Shown here in pieces: positions 1 to 9,691 of a stretch of 64,000 nt of DNA. Within the stretch, counting starts at the first letter, position 1; each line of letters begins with the position of its first letter. This DNA comes from Ulota crispa (lineage: Eukaryota; Streptophyta; Bryopsida; Orthotrichales; Orthotrichaceae), in contig OY987248.1 in assembly GCA_963920765.1 (NCBI GenBank), positions 17,766,539-17,830,538 of the forward strand, written 5' to 3'. Made by a program: the position numbers and the translations under genes. Below the pieces are notes generated by a model. The model searched no databases, was not told where the DNA came from, and saw only the letters and a program-made list of their open reading frames with translations.

Positions 1-764
1 CTGCATTTTGGTTGAGGTGACAAAAATTACCGAAATGGCAGAAGTTTCTATTTAAAAATGCTAAATTTGAACTTACATTCCATTAGCCATAAATTTCATC
101 CCTTTCATTATTCCTCCCACTGATTATTCATTTTTTTAGTAATCTTTCATCTTCTTAATCATTTTAAATCTAGTTTCAAGCACGACATAATATCATTTCT
201 TGCCTCTTTATTTGTAATGCATAAAATTGCAGAAAAATTAGTGATGTACATGTCCTGTTTATTGGTCAAAGTTTATTTCATTTAATTACTAGAGAGGAAT
301 TTCTTGGTGTGCGAGGAATTCATCCATTGTAAAATGTTGATGGGTTCTTCATAAATGTCCAGTACATTTTATGAAAAGAACATGTTTCAATTAGAGGTCC
401 AAACATTTCGTTTGTTACAAAATTTACAATGTGTAAAATCTTTAGTTTTATGAGCAACGGTAATTATAAATGTAATATTCAAATTATGTTATGGTCATAG
501 TTTCACATGTTTAAACTTGCCAAGTTTAGCATTAAAAAAATCATCCAAAATTAATTTCATTGAATTTTCATGAAAGATTGAGAAGGTTGATCGGTGTACT
601 TTAAAAAATTCATCATATATATGAGTTCCTGAAAAAACCTCTCATCTTTTCTTTCAATATTGGTTGAGGAACCATATGATAGGGCATATTGAAAGTTTAT
701 CAAAAAATTGGTTCAATGATGAAAATGAGGCTTTTTGTTTGTGTCTTTTTTTTTATCTCTATTG
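1..764. other. AT-rich flank without recognisable gene
   Basis: I see no coding region, RNA gene or inverted-repeat element here. Open frames are short and their translations show no family motif. The stretch ends at the left terminus of the Tc1-like element. Confidence 0.5.
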
Positions 765-2112
765 CACAGTGGCCTCCAATAAACCTTGCCGGTTTTTTTT
801 TTTCCGGACCTTCTGTTAGGTCAGTTTTGGCCACAAAAAAAGCCCGTATGCACAGATTTGAAGCCCTATTGTTCTGAAATTTTGTACACACCTTCATTAC
901 CACATCGAGCTACTTTGATACAAGTATCAAAGCTTTAGAAGTATAACTTTGCATGTAACAAAAAAGAAGAAGCTAGAAGTATGCTACCAACAAGTTGACC
1001 CCCCTTTTGCAACAATCACAGCTTGAATTTGGTTAGGAAGTATGTCTACTAAGCTCTGCAACCATTTTGACTAAAGCTTTTCCCATATTACTTGCAAATG
1101 TGACCACATCTTGTCATCATTTTTAACTTTAAGACGTTCTTGTAACTCTCCTTTCATCTTGGCCCAAACATTCTCAATAGGGTTCAAATCTAAACTATTT
1201 GCTGGCCATTCAAGCTTTTCAATCAAATACAAATCCCTCCATACCTTTGGCGCCTTTGATCGGTGGACTGGGGCACCATCTTTTGTCAGAATGTGGTTGC
1301 TAACGGTTGGAAAAAAGTGAATTAACTCGCCATCATAGACTTGGTCCACAAAATCAACTGCAATGCGACGTCCTTTGGCCATGCAAACAAGTTTTCTCTT
1401 CTTGTTGCTTGCAAATGCTCCCCAAATCATCACTAAAAAACACCTAGACTTGAAAGTTGGTACAAGACAGTCCATGTTGTATTTTTCATAGGCCCTTCTC
1501 CATACCAACACTTGGCAAAAATTCTTCCCAATCTCAAAAGTTGACTCATCAATTCAAATGATGCTATTCCACTTCTGCACAGTCCAATTCTTGTGTTGCA
1601 GGGCAAACTCCAACCTCTTTGCCTTGTGCATAACGCTAAGAAAAGGTTTTTTTGGTGCAACTCGCGCAAATAGTCCAGTAGAATGAAGAGCCTTCCTAAC
1701 AATGTTAGAGTGTACCTTCTTTGGCAGAGTGTTTGTGATTTTGCCCAAGGTAACACGTCTGTCACTTTTGATCTTGTGCACCAAGGTCCACACATCCCTC
1801 TCATTTGGTTTTGTAGGTCTACCTAGACTCTTCTTTAGCTCTAATGAGCCTCCTTCTCCAGCATACTTCATAACCCTTTGAATTTGTCTGTCTGATACCC
1901 CTAGCAAAGTTGCAATCTCAAGCGTTCTTGTTCTTGAAGTCTTTATTCCAATGATACATGCCTTTATCTAAACACTCAAGCAAACCCTACCCAAAGTCTT
2001 AGGATCCATAACAACTCACAAAGAAAGAAAACGCTCACAGATGGAGGTCGAGAGTTTGAACCAGGAGAGAGATAATCGGTTTCTCCAATAATTATTATTG
2101 GAGGCCACTATA
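765..2112 (-). mobile_element. Tc1-like DNA transposon, inactivated
   Basis: A 1,344-bp element (767-2110) with matching ends: the left end reads CAGTGGCCTCCAATAA and the right end is its reverse complement, except that the outermost base is A instead of G. The right flank is TA and the left flank CA, consistent with a TA target duplication with one mutated base. Length, the CAGTG start and TA insertion all fit the Tc1 group. The only coding content is a minus-strand transposase pseudogene (984-2009). A CCGG, T-run, CCGG mini-hairpin lies just inside the left end. Confidence 0.85.
984..2009 (-). pseudogene. Tc1-type DD34E transposase, broken by in-frame stops
   Basis: Reading from an ATG at 2009, the frame gives an N-terminal helix-turn-helix region (around VSDRQIQRVM), a second DNA-binding segment containing the GRP motif (LGRPTKP), then the catalytic domain. 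The first aspartate lies in IDES (1548-1550), the second in KDGAP (1278-1280) and the glutamate in NPIENVW (1173-1175). Exactly 34 residues separate the second aspartate from the glutamate, which defines the DD34E Tc1 class. Three in-frame stops break it: TAG at 1968-1970, TGA at 1554-1556 (probably a former Trp codon) and TAG near 1071, after which similarity continues to a TAG at 984-986. All three catalytic residues survive. Such enzymes cut and paste the element at TA sites; this copy cannot make a full protein. Confidence 0.85.
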
Positions 2113-2874
2113 CATATAATCACACTCAAGTATATTGTACGCACTTAGCTGCACCCGTCCTTTTCATACCTTTTCCTCTCCTTCTCCCTTCCATCCCTAT
2201 GCAATAGAGAGTTTCAAACTTAAAATGTTTTGAAATATTGAATTTGAAAAAACCCAATGACTTTTCACAATTCCAATGAGTGATTTTTCACAATTCCAAT
2301 GACTTTTTGCAATTTCAACAACTAACTTGTCACTCTCCAATTGGGTGCCTTTTCCTCTCCCTTTGTAACATTTCACCCTCCATTTTTGCCTTTTGTTCTC
2401 CTTTCCCCTCTCTATAAGAGCTTGTGATGTTAATAGAGAATTATGGCATGACACGTCATTATATCATAAGACAAACACATCAACCTGTATGATATAGATG
2501 GTATAAAAAATGATGACTATTAACTTCTTCTAATGTGTTTTGAAGCAATGGGACTAGGGTTTGATGAGAGCTTGGGATTAATGAACTTGGAATCCCTCTT
2601 CAAAACTTCAACCATAGAAGCTAGGACTCATACTTTGTTGCACACAACCTCTTCAAATTTGGGCCATCCCAAATCTTTTCATTTTTCCTATTAACTTGCT
2701 CAATTCTGTTTTCATCTCGATAAATAAATTAGTCATTGATCCAATTTTTCATACATAATCTAGTATATTTTTCACATTCATATTCAACTCAATGGATTCA
2801 AAAGACACAAAATTACACCAAAGAAGACAACATTTAACAATGTTCAACAAGTTTACTAAAAAACTATTCAATTG

Positions 2875-2939
<65 letters not shown>

Positions 2940-3076
2940 GATGGTGTAATTGAAATTTGATTCTAGCAATCACTTTAAGTTCAAATTATTGTGATTGATA
3001 GAGCCATATTGATCTTGTGTCCACTTACCTAACCATAGATCCTCAATACCCTTAGAAAAACAAAGAAACAAATACC
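2113..3076. other. Non-coding stretch with short direct repeats
   Basis: No gene is recognised. At about 2255-2320 a unit close to AATGACTTTTCACAATTCC is repeated three times with drift, and an AT dinucleotide run lies at 2876-2930. The short frames here translate low-complexity sequence. Confidence 0.5.
2876..2930. repeat. (AT)n microsatellite
   Basis: An uninterrupted TA/AT dinucleotide run of about 55 bp, followed by GTATGTATGGATGG. Confidence 0.95.
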
Positions 3077-3078
3077 TA

Positions 3079-3392
3079 AGATACGTACACCCATAAGCGT
3101 CAAACTAAGGGTTTTGAACATGATGAATATCAATAAGCAACTAGCAAATTATAAGATCATATTAAGAACAGAAAGATAATAAATTTGCACTTTTGAATGT
3201 ATTATTTGGATACTAAGAAAATAAGTTGTGAATTTTTAAAGAGCAAACTATCATTGCACCCATAACCACTTTCAAGATTTTATGTTTACATATTGTACAT
3301 CATTGTCATTACATCTATTCACTTCTTTAGATTTTCCAAGATTTCAAAAGTGACGCTTATGGAAACATTGACGCTTATAGATATACATACCT
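3079..3392 (+). mobile_element. MITE family F, copy 1 (TA-flanked)
   Basis: The left end (AGATACGTACACCCATAAGC) and right end mirror each other imperfectly, and TA lies on both sides (3077-3078, 3393-3394). The whole 314 bp matches the copies at 21271 and 58441, including CAAACTAAGGGTTTTGAACATG and the segment around ATAAGTTGTGAATTTTTAAAG. That segment carries an unoccupied TTAA at the position where the 58441 copy holds a nested element. No coding capacity. The Ty3 element inserted 28 bp further on. Confidence 0.8.
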
Positions 3393-3425
3393 TAATTCTA
3401 AATGTTCTGCACTCATGAAGTAGAC

Positions 3426-3982
3426 TCTCAAGGATAGATTCAAATACCAGAACAAAGTAGAAAAACAAGGAATCAAGAGAAGAATATAGATGTATACTAG
3501 AACCAATACTAGAGATATATTTTAGATGATAGCGATACAAGGCAAGAGCAAGATAAAAGGCTAAGGCTTGAAGGCCAAAGATTAAGGAGGCAAGATGAGT
3601 TGTCAAGACTGAGAAACCCCTCAGCCTTAACTCCTATATATATTCAGGGATTTAGGCTTCAAACCTTCCAGAGGCTTCCAAGCTTCTAAGCTTCTAGAAG
3701 CTTCTAAGCTTTTAAAAGCTCTCAATCTTCTAAAAGCTCCTAGTCTTCTAAAAACTCTTAGTCTTTTAGAAGCTCTCAGTATTTTAGAAGCTTCCAACCT
3801 TCTAGAAACTTTCAACTTTCTAGAAGCTTCCAAGATCTTCTATCTTTCTAAAGTTTTCTAGAATTTTCTAATCCTCTAGAACCTTTTAAAACCTTCTAGC
3901 CTTTTAATCCTCTAGATCCTTCTAAAATCTTCTAGTAGTTTCTATTATCTACGCATTAGTCAATCCGTTCATGTCCGTGATA
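3426..3982 (-). repeat. 3' LTR of the Ty3 element
   Basis: Aligns along its length with 8799-9353. The intact LTR terminus is TGTCA...TGACA (seen in the right copy); here it is mutated to TCTCA...TGATA. It contains a TATATATA box (about 3635-3643) and a CTTCTAGAAG-type minisatellite at about 3660-3930. Confidence 0.92.
3660..3930 (-). promoter_or_regulatory. Heat-shock-element-like array in 3' LTR U3
   Basis: A degenerate roughly 10-bp repeat of TTCTAGAAGC contains perfect three-unit heat-shock elements TTCnnGAAnnTTC at 3692-3704, 3818-3830 and 3856-3868, plus further two-unit matches. On the transcribed (minus) strand the array lies directly upstream of the TATA box. That the match is functional is inference; a palindromic minisatellite could produce it by chance. 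Confidence 0.55.
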
Positions 3983-3996
3983 TCACCTCTTTTTCT
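3983..3996 (-). other. Polypurine tract of the Ty3 element
   Basis: On the minus strand AGAAAAAGAGGTGA directly abuts the start of the 3' LTR, the expected place for the primer of plus-strand DNA synthesis. Confidence 0.75.
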
Positions 3997-4059
3997 GGCT
4001 CTGAGATCCTTCGAGAAGTTCAAGCTGTCGTTACTCTTGGTTTTGATAGCTGTTGGCGA

Positions 4060-4345
4060 TGAAATGTTTGGATCTTCATAGGTGCTTTAGTTAAGTTTGA
4101 AGCTGGTTCCCATGTATGCTCACTAATTGGATATTTGTGCTAATGAACAAAAATTTTAACTTGGCTTCTCCAAATCCTTGAATCTAACACCTTTTCAACT
4201 TCATACTCTATTATAACATCCACTTTAACGCAATGCGGTGGAGATTAAATTCTTTTAAAAAAATTGGATTCCTTATAGGTTTTCAAAAGTGAAACATATA
4301 ATACTAGATGTACCTTCATTGACGTTGGTAGTTGTAGTTGATATA
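4060..4345 (-). pseudogene. Chromodomain and integrase C-terminus of the Ty3 element (degenerate)
   Basis: Two minus-strand stretches belong together. At about 4250-4345 one reads LPTSMKVHLVLYVSLLKTYK, the usual integrase C-terminal segment before a chromodomain. At about 4060-4225 another reads EYEVEKVLDSRIW, then HTWEPASNLTKAP and FHRQQ, the classic chromodomain pattern with the conserved WEP motif. One internal stop (TAG) interrupts it and a frameshift separates the two parts. In chromoviruses this domain is thought to guide integration to modified chromatin. It supports a Tcn1/sushi-like chromovirus affiliation, but the exact clade needs a tree. Confidence 0.85.
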
Positions 4346-4589
4346 CAATAGCATTGATTATTTTTTTCAATAATAAATGATCAAATCCGGTAGTAATCAA
4401 ATTTGTTGTTTGGACAAGTTGTTTTGATGTTCCGTCGTAGCAGCTATATTTTATTACCTACTTGAAACTTTGGTTATTCTTTTTTTCTCACATCGGCAGA
4501 GTTTTTCTAACATATTTGAGTTTCCTTCAAATGAGCTTCCATTGTTTTATATAATTCTTTTAGATGTTTTGTTAGATTCTTTGCTGCAG

Positions 4590-5400
4590 GGCTACCTCTT
4601 TTCCAAGTTAGTAGCATATTAATTTTTGGATGAAAGTCATAGTTAGCATAAAATGGAGTCTCTTGGGTTGATGCATGTTTACTCTTGTTGTGTGCAAACT
4701 TTGCAAGTGGCAGTAAAGATATTCAAATGTTTTGTTTATAATTTATAGTACACTGCAAATATTGCTTTAAAACTTCATCCACGCGTTTAGTTTGTCCATT
4801 GATTTGAGGATGAAATGCTGACGAAAGTTTGATCTTTACTTACAAGATCTTGAATAATGACTACCAAAATTTGAAAATGACTTGAAATCCTCTGTTTGAC
4901 ACAATGTCTTCGAGTAATCTATGATAATAATATATATTGTCAATAAAAAGCTTAATTATTTTATTTCTTGTAATTGTTTTCTTGTATAAAACAAAATGTG
5001 TCATTTTTGAAAATCGATTGATGATCACGCAAATAGAATCAAATTTAGCCAAAATTGATAAATTTATAATAAAATCTATCAAAATAAATAACCATGATTG
5101 CTTTGGCATTGATAAAGGCTATAAATGTCCGTACGATTGATGTCAAGGATTTTTTGAACAAAAACAAGTATTGTAAAATAGTACAAAATTTTTAATGGTC
5201 TTCTACATCTAATGCCACAAAAAATCATAAGAAATAAGTACCAACGTTTTGTTGAATTCAAAATGTCCAACGGTTAGAAAATCGTAGCGTGCTTGCATAT
5301 CTTGAAGGCGATGTAGTCCGTCAGGAATATAGAGGCGTTTTTCAAAGTATAAACATTTACATTTAATCTTGAATTTGCTAGAACCTTTTGTGGAGTTGTT
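4590..5400 (-). pseudogene. Integrase of the Ty3 element (degenerate)
   Basis: The N-terminal zinc-binding region is visible around YIPDGLHRLQDMQARYDFLT and VGHFEFNKT; the first His of the HHCC motif is replaced by Tyr (ARYD). The catalytic core follows: the first Asp is in LIDFI (5074-5076), the second position is Asn in VSNRG (4894-4896) and the expected Glu is Lys in NGQTKRV (4786-4788). Spacings of 59 and 35 residues match the DDE core of retroviral-type integrases. Both lost residues are explained by single G-to-A transitions. At least one frameshift lies between the zinc region and the core. Downstream, around 4600-4740, remnants of the usual post-core region are seen. The protein would have inserted the cDNA; this copy cannot. 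Confidence 0.88.
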
Positions 5401-5689
5401 GAAACGGTGCTTGATATGAAGCATTAAGACATATGTAATTGAGGCTGCTTGAATTTGATCAAAAAAATTGAAATCAATTAGAGACAAGATTTGAGTTGCT
5501 TGCAAACAAAGGCATTTAAGTTTAAAAAGCGTCGTCCGTTGTGGGTCATATGCTGCTTTTCCTTCTTTAAGCATAAGGTTGGATCTTCTAAATAAGGTAT
5601 CAGATAACCCTTATAGCTTTTTGAATTGATGTATGATGTCAAAATCAAACCTTGATAGGAATATATTCTAACGGGCTTCACGACGGTTC

Positions 5690-6800
5690 AAAACACAACT
5701 AAACATGAAATATTTGAGATTTTTGTGATCCGTGTATACTGTCACTTGACGTGCGGTGCCTTCAAGTAAATGACGCCTTTGCTGAAAAGAATCCACAATA
5801 GCTAGTAATTCTTTGTCGTGAATTCTATAATTGATTTTTGCGACGCTAAACTTCCTTAACTAAAAAGCAACTGGATGAAGTTTTTTGTCTTCTCCTTGTT
5901 GCAATAATATTGCGTCCAATGCAAAATTCAAAGCATTTGTTTTTATAAAAAAAAACTTGGAAAATCTGGATAAATCAATATCAAGGCTGTAGTAAAAGTT
6001 TTTTTCAATATTTGAAAGACATTGTCTACTTTTGGATTCCACTTTATTTTATCCTTGCGTGTAAGCCATATAAATAGGATAGCAGTTTTAAAATAATTTT
6101 TAATGAAAATTTGATAGAAATTTGCAAAACCAAATATATATTGAATATTACGTATCATCTTTGGAGCTGTCCAGTCTAATACAGCTTGAATTATTTTGGA
6201 ATCTAGAAAAATGCCGTTACTCAAAATAATGTAATCAAGAAACTCCACTTCAGTAGTGTAAAAAACACATTTTTCAAGTTTAGCATATAGTCTGGCATTG
6301 CGAAGCTTTCCAAGTACTAGCTTCACATGTTTTTCATATTGAACAGTTTTTTTGGAATATATTAGGATGTCGTTCAGATAGCTAACAACAAAATCATCTA
6401 AGAATTTTCTGAATATATCATTCATAAGATGTTGAAAAATAGCTGGTGCATTTGTAAGTCTAAAAAGCATGATATTATATTTGAAATGATCATACCTTAT
6501 TCAAAAAGCTGTCTTCTATTCGTCACCTTCTTTGATTCATACAAAATTATAAGCTCTTCTTAGATTAATTTTGTATAAATTTTTGTTTGTCCGACTTGAT
6601 CCAAAAGTCCGTTGATTAGAGGCAATGAATACCGATTCTTGATTGTTACTTTGTTGAGACCGTGATAGTCTACGCACATATGTAAAGATCCATTTTTTAA
6701 AATTTTTACAAATAGAATAGGTACACTAGCTGAAGACTTGGAGTGTTGGATAAAAATTTTTGCCAAATTTTTGTCAAGATATTCTTTCAATATAGAGAGC
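5690..6800 (-). pseudogene. Reverse transcriptase and RNase H of the Ty3 element (degenerate)
   Basis: The reverse transcriptase begins near 6790 with the conserved block CVDYHGLNKVTIKNRYSLPL. It continues through 6471-6560, where several in-frame stops occur (former Trp and Arg codons). It then runs as a long open stretch from 6470 to 5943 with FRLTNAPAIFQHLMND and FVVSYLNDILIYS. The catalytic YLDD box reads YLND (6372-6374), a G-to-A change. RNase H follows at about 5690-6042, with TNALNFALDAILLQQ, KLHPVAF and a later YTDHKNLKYF segment. Together these would copy the RNA into DNA and remove the template. The combination identifies a Ty3-type element without doubt; the reading frame is broken. 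Confidence 0.92.
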
Positions 6801-7147
6801 TCATTTTGCGACAGGTTGTATATGGGATCAAAAGATGATTAAGCATCCTTTTAAATGTCAATCGCTTAATCATATGGTCGATGTTTAGACAAAATATCCG
6901 CATTTTTCTTCTCAAAGATATCTTGATATTCTTTGTACTCCTCTGGAAGCGAAGTCGTTATAGTAGTTTGCTTAGATATTATAATTGCATAAGCTACAAA
7001 TATATCCGCATCTTTAGCAGCTTACATAAATGTTTGAACTTCAAAAAATAAAAATTTTGACATTTTCTGGCTGAAAAGGTCTTTGGCTGTAATCACTAAT
7101 ATACTTGTAAAAAAAATTTCAAAAAGAAAAGTAACTCTACAATTTGC

Positions 7148-7440
7148 TCAATCAATTTGAGGATTAAATTTTTCAAGCCATGAAAGTCTTAAAATCACAA
7201 GAGTAAACAGAGAATAGATAACGTTGTAGACCATACAAAAACTTTGATTTTTTATTATTGTCCATAAAGGAATTGTCTCATGGGTAATATTGCCAAAAGA
7301 TAACGGTTGTCCATCAATAATTTCAACGTGAACAGCTTTTGATTTTTGAACAGTAAAAATCTTATGACGTTTCATAAAAGATTCATCAATGAAACAGACT
7401 GAGGTTCATGAATCAATCAAAGCTTAGATTTTAATATTAT
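7148..7440 (-). pseudogene. Aspartic protease of the Ty3 element (degenerate)
   Basis: On the minus strand the active-site motif reads ALIDS-stop-TS near 7400-7425: the glycine codon of the expected DSG/DST motif has become TGA. The rest of the domain follows, including IDGQPLSFGNITHETIPL and, near the end, a LRLSWLEKFNPQID segment equivalent to the LGLPWL-type motif that closes these proteases. It would have cleaved the Gag-Pol polyprotein. It is catalytically interrupted in this copy. Confidence 0.85.
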
Positions 7441-7609
7441 TAAATCCAAACATATGGGTACGGTAAAACTAGAAGTAGGGTTTGCAGATAATACAGGACC
7501 TGAAAATTTTAATAATATTGCCAAATCCAGTCGCACGGTCCCTATTGTGGCTAAACTTTATTGTTTTCCTATTTTATATTCCAAAGTTGCATTGTGTATT
7601 GTTGTTTTT

Positions 7610-8578
7610 TAAGACAATTGCTAATCTTGTGTCATTTTTTTCAGCAATAGAAACATAATCCTTCGCGTCAATGTTTTTTTTCTTGCTCCGTAAAAGGTTT
7701 GAATCAAATTTTATCAATTTGTATATCTTTCGCTTATGTTCGTTTGCTAACACCTGAAGCTGAATAAGAGACAGAGTAACTATTATACGGTCGCGGCGTA
7801 ATCCAAACTTGTTTATCTTGTTGTCATTCGAATAACCGATTATTGCATTTGATAACTTGGCTAATAGCCTCGTACAATATTGTAGGATCTGATAATGAAA
7901 ATAATAAATCTTTCGGTTCGTCTTGTAACCATAATAAAATTGGCTTATCAAATTTTGCTCTCTTCAATTTATGTTGCATGCTAGCTAACAAAACTTTGAA
8001 ACATAAATTGATGCTGAACATTGTTCTTTTCATAAATTTTGGATGTTTGTTATTGCAGAACGTATTTTGTCATGTTTGCCAAATGCTTCTCCAAACGCGT
8101 CTAGAAATGCTTCAAAATTGTTGAATATTAGAGAATTTTTCTAAAAAAGCGGTGCAAATCAAAAAAGCGCTTGTCTGAATAACAATGTTCCCACTAATTC
8201 AATGCAAACTGCGTCTATCAAATATCGTTGGAGTTGAAGGAGCGTAATGAGCCAAATTTAATTGACAAAACCACAAAATTTAGAACGCGTGCCGTTGAAT
8301 TTATTTGGAAGATTGACTCTGAATTTTTTGCTCTTGCTAGAATTTGAAGCTTGAAGTATAGAATCTGAAAGATTATTAGTTTGAATAGTTGATGTAGGTG
8401 CAACAATAGGTTCTCGATCCATAGATTGTTGTAGTCTTGCTTCAAAGCTAGAAAGTCTTGCATTGAGATCTTTGATCTGTTTAAACATCTATTGGCGCTC
8501 AATATTCATAGAAGTAATTGCAGATTTGATAGCGTCAAGCTTCAAATCGTTCATCACAGTGTCACGTCCTTCCGCCAT
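7610..8578 (-). pseudogene. Gag with zinc knuckle of the Ty3 element (degenerate)
   Basis: An ATG at 8576-8578 starts MAEGRDTVMNDLK; a TAG follows after about 28 codons and similarity then resumes at MFKQIKDLNARL. The capsid-type region includes NLPNKFNGTRSKFCGFVN, resembling the PxKFNG..FRGFxNQ block of Ty3/sushi-type Gag proteins. After several stops and frame changes the C-terminal capsid part is seen at about 7824-8040 (LRDEPKDLL-type region). A zinc knuckle of form CX2CX4HX4C lies at 7614-7655, with two of its spacer codons turned into TGA. Gag would have formed the particle that packages the element RNA. Confidence 0.82.
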
Positions 8579-8798
8579 AATGAACGCGTACTAGCCCAGC
8601 AATATGTTGAAAAATAACCTGATTGTGAACACTTGGAAAGAAAGAAATAAAATAAGTTATGTTAGTAGAGCACCGTCAACTTAATAGTGGGTAATCTACA
8701 ATTTTTAAGATACCTTGCAAATTTCAAACAGAGGGTAATCCATGCTTTATCTGAAATCAAAAAAATTTGATGATGTTTGAAAGCAGTCGTGACAAACT

Positions 8799-9353
8799 GT
8801 CAAGGACGGACTCAAAGACCAAAACAAAGTAGAAAAACAAGGAATCAAGACAAGAATATAGAGGTATACTAGAATCAATGCTAGGGATATATTTCAGATG
8901 ATAGCGATACAAGGCAAGAGTAAGGCAGAAAGCTAAGGCTTGAAGGCCAAAGACTAAAGAGGCAAGATGAGTTGTCGCGACTGAGAAACCCCTCAGCCTT
9001 AACTCCTATATATATTCAAAGATTGAGGCTTCAAACCTTCTAAAGGTTTCCAAGCTTCCAAACTTCTAGAAGCTTCTAAGCTTTTAAAAGCTCTCAATCT
9101 TCTAAAAGCTCCTAGTCTTCTAAAAACTCTTAGTCTTCTAAAAGCTCTCAGTCTTCTAGAAGCTCTCAATCTTCTGGAATCTTCCAACCTTCTAGAATCT
9201 TCCAAGATCTTCTATCCTTCTAAAGTCTTCTAAAACCTTCTAATCTTCTAGAACCTTCTAAAACCTTCTACTTTTTAATCCTCTAGATCCTTCTAGAACC
9301 TTCTAATAGTTTCTATGCTCTATGCATTGGTCATTCGGTTCATGTTTGTGACA
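8799..9353 (-). repeat. 5' LTR of the Ty3 element
   Basis: A 555-bp LTR with intact TGTCA...TGACA ends, matching 3426-3982. It carries the TATATATA box at about 9006-9014 on the minus strand and the CTTCTAGAAG minisatellite upstream of it. Target duplication TAGAC lies directly outside at 9354-9358. Confidence 0.93.
9006..9300 (-). promoter_or_regulatory. Putative stress-responsive LTR promoter: heat-shock-element array plus TATA box
   Basis: This is the copy that would drive the element. Perfect TTCnnGAAnnTTC triplets are at 9064-9076, 9172-9184, 9190-9202 and 9246-9258, all upstream (on the minus strand) of TATATATA at 9006-9014. The pattern is what heat-shock factors bind in eukaryotes, and a comparable LTR arrangement is known in the plant copia element ONSEN. 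Function here is inference from motif and position. Confidence 0.55.
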
Positions 9354-9358
9354 TAGAC

Positions 9359-9687
9359 TTGGTCTAAATAGGAGACGTTGCCAAAATTGGGATGTGGAAA
9401 ATTTTGATTTTTTTATAATATAACTATAAGTCTTGGACTTGTCTATAATCATTAGCCACCCTAAATTTTTTAGCTCTAGCTTCCTTGTGGTGAAATCATA
9501 AGATTGAGAGTTGTAAATTTGGAATGTGTACATTTTTGGAAATGCTAAAGTTGCAATAGTTGTACTTGAAATGGGATTGTACATTTGGAATTGGCCATAT
9601 AGCTTGCTTGTTAAAGTACTTAATGCTAAACAAGTTAGCTTATTTCCCCCAAAACTTTCAAACACTTTGGAAATGTAGAACATTATA
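9359..9687. other. Short spacer without recognisable feature
   Basis: Flank between the Ty3 target duplication and the next TTAA element. The minus-strand frame across it shows no family motif. Confidence 0.5.
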
Positions 9688-9691
9688 TTAA

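Larger units (their letters stand above)
3421..9358 (-). mobile_element. Ty3-type chromodomain LTR retrotransposon with 5-bp target duplication
   Basis: The element spans 3426-9353 (5.9 kb) between perfect TAGAC duplications at 3421-3425 and 9354-9358. Two LTRs of about 556 bp bound an internal region read on the minus strand in the order gag, zinc knuckle, protease, reverse transcriptase, RNase H, integrase, chromodomain, polypurine tract. That order (integrase after RNase H) and the chromodomain make it a chromovirus of the Ty3 group. Every domain is identifiable, but all carry stops, frameshifts or active-site changes, so this copy is dead. The two LTRs differ at roughly one site in ten by eye, so insertion is old. 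I could not match the sequence next to the 5' LTR to a known tRNA primer site. Confidence 0.93.

Noticed and set aside
689..903. Overlapping short open frames on both strands at the left end of the Tc1 element
   Set aside because: They cross the element terminus, contain poly-Phe/poly-Lys translations of a T run and match no family.
3079..3392. Possible LTR or Ty3-related repeat beside the retrotransposon
   Set aside because: It has inverted ends flanked by TA and matches copies far from any Ty3 sequence, so it is an independent MITE.
3627..3833. Arg/Leu-rich repetitive open frames (also 8999-9205)
   Set aside because: These are translations of the CTTCTAGAAG minisatellite in the two LTRs, not proteins.
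5209..5574. A separate host gene in the 121-residue minus-strand frame
   Set aside because: Its sequence is the linker and zinc region of the Ty3 integrase and lies in order within the element.
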